From: Piezodorus guildinii
Taxonomy: Eukaryota > Arthropoda > Insecta > Hemiptera > Pentatomidae
Direction: 5' to 3'
DNA: 64,000 bases
Assembly (NCBI GenBank): GCA_023052935.1
Contig: CM041292.1
Span: forward strand, 79,183,669-79,247,668
A program made the position numbers and the translations under genes. The notes beneath the pieces were generated by a model that saw only the letters and a list, made by a program, of their open reading frames with translations, made no database searches and had not been told where the DNA came from. Positions within the stretch are counted from its first letter, which is position 1. Every line of letters starts with the position of its first letter. Below are positions 55,838 to 64,000 of this stretch, piece after piece.

Positions 55838-55920
55838 TAATAATAATGTCTTTATTAAAACATGGCTAATTTAATCTTACCCTGCATACCACCTACTGGG
55901 ATTGATAAACACGAAACCAT
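55838..55920 (-). mobile_element. Possible LINE 3' end
   Basis: Minus strand reads CCATGTTTTAATAAAGACAT followed by (TTA)n, a polyadenylation signal and short-repeat tail as LINEs have. No coding part was found. Confidence 0.35.
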
Positions 55921-56045
55921 TGGAACAGAATTCCAAATGTTCTAAAAAGTATCGTATATAAATAAATTAAATATATTAATAAACCTAGTTTTGAAGTACC
56001 GCAGCATTAGAAAAGCAACTGGTCTAAACCATAGCACATAATATA

Positions 56046-56213
56046 TAAGGGGAGCCCGTGGCCTAGTGGCTAGCGACCCGTCAGCCAACTGGTAACAAAA
56101 ATAGGCTTGGGGAGTGATGACATTACCCTATGACATATCATCGAGAAACGTGAGTGTATTCACCCAGCAGATTACACCACGCGACCTGCATTGCCTGTCG
56201 CTCTAGAAAAAAA

Positions 56214-56232
<19 letters not shown>
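56046..56232 (+). mobile_element. tRNA-derived SINE, family C, with poly(A)
   Basis: The head GGGGAGCCCGTGGCCTAGTG resembles an A-box region. About 150 bp of unrelated body follows (CACCACGCGACCTGCATTGC), then an A tract of about 25 bases. It differs from families A and B and occurs once in the window. Confidence 0.55.
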
Positions 56233-56290
<58 letters not shown>

Positions 56291-56318
56291 ATATATATAC
56301 ACATATATATATATATAC
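56232..56318. repeat. (AT)n microsatellite in a SINE tail
   Basis: Interrupted AT dinucleotides directly after the poly(A) of the SINE, consistent with microsatellite growth from a retroposon tail. Confidence 0.95.
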
Positions 56319-56659
56319 ATGTCATTTAGATCATTCTTCTAAGACACTTATCATTCAGCAAGTGCAGAAACAGAGGTAATCCTTACGCTGACCGAGTAGA
56401 CAATTGGTGGGGCAGTCGTGTGTTTCATTTTTTTATCGGAACGTCACTTTCTAGCTGCATGTAGAAAAATAAAAAAAAATAAATCAGAGCACTCCTATGC
56501 CATTGAAACAACGAATGAATAGATGAATGGAAACAAAGAACAAAAATGTGTCCCTTTTTAGTAGTATGTCTCAAAACCAATTATTGCAATGTATCGAAAG
56601 TCAACGTATCGAGGTGACGACACGTACGCAGTGACGCTTACCAAGAAACTTTTTAATTC

Positions 56660-57065
56660 GGGTGTGAAATCCCGGTTCTAGGGTACGCCGATGATTTGGC
56701 ACTGCTGGGTAAAAGACGCGGAAATTATACAACTAAATACAAGCATATTAATGAAAACCGGTAAATATATAGGGTGTGAAATAAATACGGAAATATGTGA
56801 TTAGTAGTAGAGAGGGTGATATCTTTGTGATACTCATGTATCAGGACATACATTTGAAAACTAAGAAAACGCAAGTATTTAGGATTCAATTATAAGAAGA
56901 AAAAACAAAATCCAGAGAGCTGGTACACTGTGAGTATAATATGAGTATAGTTAAGTTGTATGACTTAGTAAAGAACGAACTCCGTCGCTATGCGCTGAAC
57001 CGACTGGTAGGTGTCCGAGAGATAGACCGAAGCGTCAATGGGAGGATTGTAATAAGTCTGATCTC
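56660..57065 (+). mobile_element. RTE-like LINE remnant with YADD box
   Basis: The frame reads FLGYADDLALLGKRRGNYTT, then INENR and, after shifts, VVERVISL and the 'KYLGF' position. RTE-type RT has 'GYADDI-LLG ... I-EN-KKIGL-IN--KTKYM'. Many stops and frameshifts. At 56995-57060 a LNRLVGVREIDRSVNGRIV stretch may be the C-terminal tail. Confidence 0.7.
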
Positions 57066-58573
57066 GGGGCTTAGGCTTGAACAGTGATCATAGGACGAAC
57101 CCAACATCCAGTTCGGAAAGCTTATTATTATTATCGAAGGCAAACAGAGCAATTGTAGATCAACGCTAGAAGGAGGGGTAAGGATGGAGTTTCCACCTTA
57201 ATATGACCACTTAAAATAAAACTGGCTGGGCTAGTTTAAAACATTACAACATTTACAAAAACCTACTAGAACGAATATTCTGGAGTTCAAAATATAACAT
57301 GACTACTGTTTTATTATAGTTGAGAAGTTCAATCTTCCCCTTCGGCAACACACAAAAAAGTAGGTTCCTAGATCTGCCACTGCTACAGAGAAGGCTGAGG
57401 AGGGTCAATTCGACATGAGTTTCAAAACTAACGGAACACATTTTTTGTACTATTATCAACATGGTACAACTTCTGCATGGAGTAATGATGTCGAAATACG
57501 AATGAACTGACGAATGTTTATAGTTTCAAAGTTCACGTTTAAAATCAGTCAATAGCACGGAATAATTGGTACCAGTAGTTTAGAGATTGAAGGCTTTAAG
57601 TGCGAAATCAATTTATACCTGTTTGAGGTTTATTTCATCTACATTAGTTCTCATTTTTTAAATTCTTGAGGGGAGATACCGCTTAGCATTCTGCTCATTA
57701 TTTAATTTATTGAATAAATGTTTACATTTCCAATGTTTTATAGTTGAAATGGAACTAATACCGTTAATAAGTTGCTAAATGTCTCTGGTTCTGAAATGCC
57801 AGATCGTATATATTTTTTAAGATATCCTTGCTTTAGTTACTATACAGTGTCTTAAGATAACAATATTACAAGGTAAGAATGTTGCAAGATTCCGTGTAAC
57901 TTATTTATCTCTGGTATTTTCTTCTCTTACCTCTTCGAGACAGAATCCCTTTAGGTTCAGATATGCGGCAGAATAACATCACGTGCTAGGCTTTAATTTC
58001 TGTTTTAATCTGAGAACCAACTTGGCATTTCCTATGGCCTTAAACGGTTTCTCGATTACTTTAACGTCACTACTAATTAGCGATTAGTGCAACGTCTCCT
58101 GCATAATGAAATTCCTAGTTGCATCACTTTGTTTACGCTTGTTTCCTGCATCTAAGTACGAATTGCTGTTTTGTGCAAGGTCAACTTAAAGCGAACGAGA
58201 AAAATTACCAAATGTATATATGTTTGTCGCTAGGCCATAAACAAGGTATACTTTATTATTATTTTATTGTAAATATATTAGTAGAGTATTAAATCAACAT
58301 TATTATTACATAATAACACAATAATTCACCATCGACTTGATAAATATCTCATTATAGATGTTTTATCATAACTATTATTGTTTCATTGTATTGTAGTATT
58401 AAGACAAAGGAAGCGGAGGACTATTGCTAGGATTATCTGAACATTAAATATTTTACAAGATACGAACATGAATATATCATTTTTGACTGGATTTGACAAT
58501 TAAATTGTATTTTAATGGTAGATAATCTATGAAAACATTTAATGGGTAAAAAATCTAGTGCGGGCAACACACG
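57066..58573. other. AT-rich non-coding DNA, nothing recognised
   Basis: A minus frame at 57253-57462 has no known motif. No shared repeat found. Confidence 0.4.
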
Positions 58574-59296
58574 ACTTTCACTTACCTCCATTTTTAAAAT
58601 CAATGAAAGAATTTTCAAATACAGTTAGAGATAAAAATACATGAAACTATTAAGGAATTAATCAAATTGAATTTATATAGAATCATGTGTTTTATTAAAA
58701 AATCGATTATATTATTATCTAAAATAATCAGTTAGTTTTATCTTCTTTTCATCACTCTCTATTAACTTCTAAAAGCTTGTGTATGAGATGATTATTTTTT
58801 CTAAAATCTTTAGCTTTCCAACGGTATATCATACATGTATATTACTGCTCTTATGTTCAAAAACGAAAAATTGCATTAAAAAAAATATTTTTTCTGTTTT
58901 CTCCTTTAGTTGGGTATCGAATTTATTATATTTACCTGTTTTTCACCAGCGTTAGCCAGATAATCTAGTTATTATTATTGAATCTACAAAATTAAAGGTA
59001 CTTTAGGGGAAGACAATTTAAAATATCGACATTTAAGCCCTGTCAGACCATTTTTATCCAAGTAAAACCTACATGATATTAAAGCCCATTAAATTTTACA
59101 TCGATATAGCGAGTTTAATCAAAATCGTCGGAACCGTTTTCGAGAAAATCGAAAAAAGGTGCATAATGCATAGTATAAAGTGCCTCATTTGGTAAGCTCA
59201 TTTTGATGAAAAAAGTTTTGTCACGTCTCGGGCGTATAGTTGTCTTAAATATGAAATTTCAGTTTCATAGGACTTACCGTTTCCGTCTGGGAGTTA

Positions 59297-59338
<42 letters not shown>

Positions 59339-59492
59339 ACACACACAGACACATACACACACACAGACCTTTTTGCGGGACTTGGTTATTTGGACTCAGG
59401 GGACCCTAAAACGTGTATTTCCGTTGAAAACTGGAATTCGAAAATTTTCACGATCGCAATACTTCCCTTTACTATATAAAGTAAGTGACAGT
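58574..59492 (+). mobile_element. Inverted-repeat element family 1, full-length reference copy
   Basis: 919 bp from ACTTTCACTTACC to GTAAGTGACAGT, which are inverted copies of about 12 bp. The order of blocks defines the family: CTTCTTTTCATCACTCTCTA, AGCTTTCCAACGGTATATCA, CGACATTTAAGCCCTGTCAG, ATCGATATAGCGAGTTTAAT, GTTTTCGAGAAAATCGAAAA, ACGTCTCGGGCGTATAGTTG, GGGACTTGGTTATTTGGACT and TTTCACGATCGCAATACTTC. No coding capacity; a MITE-like element of unknown superfamily. An expanded (CA)n run lies inside it. Confidence 0.88.
59299..59368. repeat. (CA)n microsatellite inside family 1
   Basis: About 65 bp of CA repeats with CG and GA interruptions, at the position where other family 1 copies carry only a short CACACACA. 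Confidence 0.95.
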
Positions 59493-59499
59493 AAAAAGT

Positions 59500-60010
59500 C
59501 GATGATGAATTGATCGTACCCGTGAGCCGTTTTGCTGTGTGTGAGGAGGCATTATCATGAAGCCTAATGACTTCATGTTGCCTTTTTGCTAATTCCGGTC
59601 GTTTTTCACGTATTGATCAATTCAAATCGATCATTTGGTGTTGGTAGCGATCATTGTTAACGGATTAGCCAGGTTTTAGTAGCTCATAATAAACCCGTTT
59701 GATCCCATCGAACACACAGCATTGCTTTTCTTTCCAAAATGGTTTGGTCTTGCAGTGGATGTATATGGTTCGTCTTTATTCACCGATGATTTACGACGAT
59801 AAGGATTCAGAAAATATATCCACTTTTCATCACCTGTCACTATTCGATGAAAAAATTATTTTCTCTTACATCTGACGAGTAGTTATTTAACAAGTGGTTT
59901 TTCGATTTTCGTGCTGTCTTACATTCAGTTAATGTGGTACCCATTTTTCCACTTTGGGAGATGGCGCTACAAAAACGGTCATACGATATTTAAACTGATC
60001 ACCATCTATA
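59500..60010 (-). pseudogene. mariner transposase fossil (Tc1/mariner)
   Basis: Minus strand encodes HRIVTGDEKWIYFLNPYRRK (first catalytic Asp in the GDEKW motif), then YTSTARPNHFGKK, GSNGFIMSY, a stop, and VIRLHDNASSHTAKRL (second catalytic Asp in HDNA). These are the core motifs of mariner-family DDD transposases, in the right order and spacing. Stops and frameshifts lie between them. N-terminal DNA-binding and C-terminal parts are not recognised. It abuts the right end of a family 1 element but need not have mobilised it. Confidence 0.85.
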
Positions 60011-60829
60011 GGGGAATTCCGGTTTCATACTTCATACACCTATATATTACTATCATTTATATAAAGTATATGACTTGAAATATAATAAAGAAAATAGGTT
60101 ATATGAAAATGGCATGTAAGAGGTGATGGGGATGAAGGTATAAAAGATAATTATAAACTTATGAATGTAAACTGATAATTAAATTTTTATAATCTTCAAA
60201 TAAAGTTCATAAAAACCAATTTTATGATCGTCAATACTATTTCATGACGAGGAAAATAGTTAAAAGTATAATCATTGTCCTTGCAAGAGACATCACATTC
60301 TCTGCACATGCTTTGGTTCTCTTGATCATTGCGGATCTTATTTACACAGTTAATTATGGAAACGGTAATGTTGCCTGAGCACAGTATTGCTAATTTAACG
60401 TTCTAATGCAAATTCATTGCACCAAGCTGGAAAAAGCGTCCGTGTTTACCTTCCAAGGCCCGTCTCACTTTATTAATGCACCTTGTAAACCTTTGTACAA
60501 GGGAGGCACATTTAATATTTACCAGCTTGTTATGTCGCATTAATTCATACCGATGAGATTTTACTATTAAATCCCTAGGGGAGTTGGGATTTAAGAGACA
60601 AATAAGGCCCGGAAGGACATATGTCTACATTAGACTGAGAGACAAGATGTAGGGGCTGACATTGAAGACACAGTACACGTATAGTAAATAGATGGGAGGA
60701 GGGAATAGGATGCATATAACAAGGCAGCCTGTAGCTTACAAAGCAGGCACTAACTGCCTATACTAACTGCAGCATATACTAACTACTAACTACAAGTACT
60801 AACTCTCAGGGCAGTATCTTGCTACTTAC
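60011..60829. other. Intron DNA downstream of the 46-nt Ig exon, nothing recognised
   Basis: Contains short tandem ACTAACT(A/G)C units near 60755-60800 directly next to the donor side of the exon. No other feature was found. Confidence 0.4.
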
Positions 60830-60875
60830 GCTTCAACGAGTCCACCTTCCGAGTTCTTCACTGTCTTCCCTTGCC
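60830..60875 (-). CDS. Ig gene, 46-nt exon upstream of the first Ig domain
   Basis: The acceptor is TTGTTTCAG before GGCAAGGG, and the strong donor GTAAGTAG follows GAAGC. In the phase that joins the next exon it reads QGKTVKNSEGGLVE with two pending bases; the other two frames contain stops. Phase 1 in, 2 out, matching the phase 2 start of 49291. It encodes a short polar linker. The call rests on splice sites and phase. Nothing further upstream (60876-64000) was recognised as an exon. Confidence 0.72.
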
Positions 60876-61129
60876 CTGAAACAATAATCAATTCATTAGG
60901 CACACTTCACAACAGGTAGAAAATAAAAATATTTAAATTTATCAATCACAAGTTTACTGTAATACCACGCAAACGGTGGATTCCCAACAGATATTTTTTT
61001 ACAGGGGAAGTAAAAAAAAAATTAAAAACAAATATAAGAAAAAAATATTCATTTATTTAATTGGGCTTTTCAACTACTGTGTATTATACGTCAATGTTAC
61101 TACTCATATTTCTGGGGGAAAAAAATGTG
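60876..61129. other. Intron DNA upstream of the 46-nt exon
   Basis: AT-rich sequence directly upstream of the acceptor; nothing recognised. Confidence 0.4.
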
Positions 61130-61282
61130 TGACTTAATTAAAATTTCCTAATACTTTTACTACGTGACCTAATACGTTTTTAGAATATCCTCACATTATT
61201 GACTGAATAACATGATTTTATAAAAACAGAGGGGATTAAATTAAAAAATATTTTAAAACGCTACAAATTTATTTTACAACCC
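61130..61282 (+). mobile_element. Inverted-repeat element family 2, right-end fragment
   Basis: ACATTATTGACTGAATAACA, TAAAAACAGAGGGGATTAAA and AAACGCTACAAATTTATTTT lead to ACAACCC, matching the right parts of 12128-14292 and 26002-26475. Confidence 0.65.
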
Positions 61283-61424
61283 GATAGTAAAATTTATTAT
61301 TTATTTATTAACATAAAGCTGGATGTTTTACTTATGTTATTTATCTGTCTTGGTCCTATTATTTTCTTTTCTAAATAATCCATATTCCTTTACTAATTTC
61401 GAATTCTGCAAAAAATACCAGACT

Positions 61425-61620
61425 AACTTAAAAATTTTAATTAATTTCAAAAGGTTCATCAACATGGTTATCATAAGGCCTACTTGGAATCACGGAGTTA
61501 AATTTTTAATGTATACTGAATGATCTAATTATTCTCGTATTTAAATCTCTGGACTTAACTTTGTCACAAATAATAATGGGTCAACCCATTTGAAATCATT
61601 TAATTTAATTATTTCTGCAA
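61425..61620 (+). mobile_element. Jockey-like LINE remnant
   Basis: LINFKRFINMVIIRPTWNHG matches LNYKRLIYMTIIRPIWTYG of the copy at 20010-21050. Decayed flanking sequence follows, with a CTTTGTCACAAATAA block as in the other copies. Confidence 0.7.
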
Positions 61621-62149
61621 CATAACATTTTTGATTTTCATGATATTTATCCTGGTTATTCTACGTGATTTTCTAAATTTGAGACCGTGGATTATAAAGA
61701 TTCTGACCAATACTTCTAGTTTAGCAACCATTTTGAGCAAATTTGGAAGCTGTAAAAAAAAAAAAAAAATTGTTGAGAAAAACTCTTTAATATTAGCAAT
61801 TTTGAAGATATTGTTTCTAAACCAAAACAAACAATATGATAAGGGTGTGTTTTACATTTTTGCCCCATCCATTGTCCATGTTAGCTAATTATTGAAGAAA
61901 ATGGTTTAGTTCTCGAAAATTAATAAAAAACTAAAAGACTAGGTTTATAAAACCAAAAGCGAGCTAAAAGTTTATGAAGGAAATGAGACTAAGCTTTGCC
62001 TAAGTATTAGTCTTAGTTTATATAATTTCTTATAAAGATTAGTAATAGTTCAACTTACTGTAAACATTTCGATCTTAGTCGAAATTCGAGAACTTAGTCC
62101 TTTTTATACAAAACGAACTGAGTGTAAAATTATGAAACCAATATAGATT

Positions 62150-62655
62150 ACATCTATATCCTAGTTCAAGTGATATATTTTTTTCTTTCTTTTATCATTT
62201 AATTTTCATTTATTTATGTATTTTTAGTATTTATTTTAACATTTAAAGTTATTTTCAGTTGTTTTTTTAACTCAATCTGAAATGGAGTGCTGGATAAAAA
62301 ATGGTTCTACCCTATTCCTCGTTCCTAATCCTTTTTCCAGTTACGCCTCCTCTCAATTCATTCACCATGTATTTAACATTAAATTATATATAATTTTATA
62401 TAAATTCAAAAGAATTGAAATTTCTTGTTTCAATCAAAACTGTATGTATCTATTTTTTTTGTTTTACGTATTTTATTTTATCATTTAGTTACTGTAAATT
62501 ATTATTAGAAATTGTTTTTGAGTTATTTTATTTCTACATTTTGTTTAATTTTACCAAAGACTCTATGTTCCACTTTATGCTTCCATTTATATTGTTCTAA
62601 AGGGACTTGACCCAGAATAAATAAAGATTCATTATTATTAATACTTAATAAAAAA
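62150..62655 (+). mobile_element. LINE 3' UTR and tail (L2/CR1-like)
   Basis: Ends with AAGGGACTTGACCCAGAATA, AATAAAG and an ATTATTATT tail, close to the end of the LINE at 8921-11063 (GAGACATTGTCCCAGAATAA, AG). The upstream 400 bp is T-rich UTR-like DNA with a short KWFYPIP-like coding trace near 62300. Confidence 0.6.
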
Positions 62656-62706
62656 AAAAAAAATCATGAAAATCGAAAATGTTATGGTCTGAACGTTCCT
62701 AATCTC

Positions 62707-63020
62707 GGGGAGCGGCGTGGTCTAGTGGGCAGAGCGCTAGGCTACTGTGCTCCGGGTCCTGGGTTTGAATCCCGGCTGTGGCGGAATATTATTTATTCTG
62801 TTATTTCAGCCGGGGGGTGATCCTGGGGCATGGAGACCATTCTGGGGCACACCCAGCCTCTATAAAGTGGGTACCCAAAAAAGGGGGAAAAAACCTGGCG
62901 GCTGAGCGTGATATTGGCCGAATCACGTCATTGCACGGCCGTTGACCTAGAAATAGTACGAATCTCTACATGTACTGAGCCCAATATTCTTCATGGGTTG
63001 TAGTGGTAAGTTTTTTTTTG
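62707..63020 (+). mobile_element. tRNA-derived SINE, family B, full length
   Basis: Head GGGGAGCGGCGTGGTCTAGT, B box GGGTTTGAATCCC, body with GGCGGAATATTATTTATTCT, GCCGGGGGGTGATCCTGGGG and GGCTGAGCGTGATATTGGCC, then the TTCATGGGTTGTAGTGGTAA end and a T-rich tail. It serves as the uninterrupted reference for the copy at 21373-22102. Confidence 0.9.
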
Positions 63021-64000
63021 TTTTTTCTAATGGATTGGCCTTAATGTATTTGTAAATGGCAATACATTGATTTGAAAAAAAGAAAAACATTTTGTAGGTA
63101 CATTTTATAAACTATAATTAAATTATAAACTTATCCATAACATTTAGTTAATTAAACAGTTCAGTATGATAAATGATGTATAAAATATTATTAAATAAGA
63201 TAAATCAATTCGTCAAACTATGTATTGTATATTGCCTCAATGAATACACAGTCTAAATATATATGTATGTATAATAAATAGACCCTTGGAAAAAACATAA
63301 TCTAAATAACATGGATCTGACTTGCGCCCAGATAAAATTAAATCAATCTGCCTAAACCGTAATTATCAGGAGGGAGCCGAAACTTGACACACTTGGATAA
63401 ACTGTAGCCATCTATGGAGATATGCAAATGGGCCCACTCCGGGTTAAGGATAATCCGGTAGCCAATCATTACAAGTGTTACTTCTCCGCGCCAATGGCAT
63501 CTCGTCTCTCAGCAAGCAACGCTCTTTATAGTTATTCCATTAATAAATTTTAATTAAGTCTTCTATGTATAAGGAATACACATGCAATGCAAGCACTGTT
63601 TTACGAGGTTATATATCGATCATCTCCAAATTGTGGTTCGCCACTGTTTGTTTTGATTACCTTTTTAAATTTACAATGGATGTTAATCATTTTGAATGAT
63701 GTTAATGAATTTTTATTAAACAACCTATTAAGAAACAACGTTTGTAGCTCACATTCATAATGAAATTATATACTTCAATTTAACGGTAAATTACTCTTAC
63801 TGAAATGAAGTGTAAACAAGATTACTGAGATTTAAGTAACTGTAATATATCATCTAGTAGGATTTTTTTTTTAGTGTTTAACGTCCTATCCTACTCTAAT
63901 TATGGCAAGCACTTGGAATCATTGTAGAGATAACTAACCTATACCAACAAGAGCTGAAAGTCGACATCGATCTGAAGTATTCTGTGTGTATCGATCTGTT
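63021..64000. other. Non-coding DNA with one GC-richer patch
   Basis: 63330-63540 is richer in G+C and holds an octamer ATGCAAAT (near 63424), a CCAAT (near 63463) and CTTTATAG (near 63526) on the plus strand, and TATAAAGAG on the minus strand. It could be a promoter or enhancer of the Ig gene or of a neighbour, but nothing proves it. The remainder shows nothing recognisable. Confidence 0.3.

Overview
The window reads as intron-rich, AT-rich animal DNA, most likely from an insect. I see no bacterial-style genes, no rRNA, no genuine tRNA and no CRISPR array. The evidence for an insect is the mix of non-LTR retrotransposons (Jockey-, R1-, LOA-, I-, RTE- and L2/CR1-like), a Penelope-like element, a mariner fossil, tRNA-derived SINEs, many small inverted-repeat DNA elements and long (AT)n runs. 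Order and species cannot be fixed from the sequence alone.

One host gene can be supported. It lies on the minus strand as five short exons separated by 3-11 kb introns: 60830-60875, 49291-49423, 44228-44375, 34568-34624 and 30946-31269. All have AG acceptors and GT donors, and the phases join without a break (2 to 2, 0 to 0, 1 to 1, 1 to 1). Together they encode one I-set immunoglobulin domain split over two exons, a short linker made by a 57-nt micro-exon and a basic segment, and a second Ig domain in a single exon. The style fits the intracellular muscle Ig proteins (titin / MLCK / obscurin-UNC-89 / SPEG group), but the gene itself is not identified. The first and last exons lie outside the window or were not recognised. 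The 30.9 kb left of the last exon is either a further intron or 3' flank.

Almost everything else is mobile DNA, much of it nested. 1-12 kb: SINE and LINE pieces, including an R1-like LINE inside an RTE-like LINE with a 12-bp target duplication, and a decayed L2/CR1-like LINE (8921-11063). 12-22 kb: inverted-repeat elements, one interrupted by LINEs, a Jockey-like LINE and a tRNA-SINE interrupted by a 354-bp foldback element. 22.7-26 kb: a nearly intact LOA-like LINE with an 829-codon RT/RNase H frame, poly(A) tail and 12-bp target duplication. 26-44 kb: SINEs, a 145-bp hairpin MITE, Jockey remnants and several small inverted-repeat families. 44.9-48.5 kb: a large foldback element with arms of about 540 bp; its right arm carries a Penelope-like element (RT plus GIY-YIG nuclease) with a perfect 15-bp target duplication. 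51-54 kb: stacked LINE 3' ends and an I-like LINE with RNase H. 56-60 kb: a SINE, an RTE remnant, a full-length inverted-repeat element and a mariner transposase fossil. 61-64 kb: LINE remnants and another SINE.

The most useful observations are the phase-consistent Ig exons with their micro-exon, the datable nesting events (PLE in foldback, foldback in SINE, R1 in RTE, MITE in MITE), a hammerhead-like core motif shared by the PLE tail and two other loci, and an inverted-repeat family whose termini carry a strong splice-donor sequence pointing outward at both ends.
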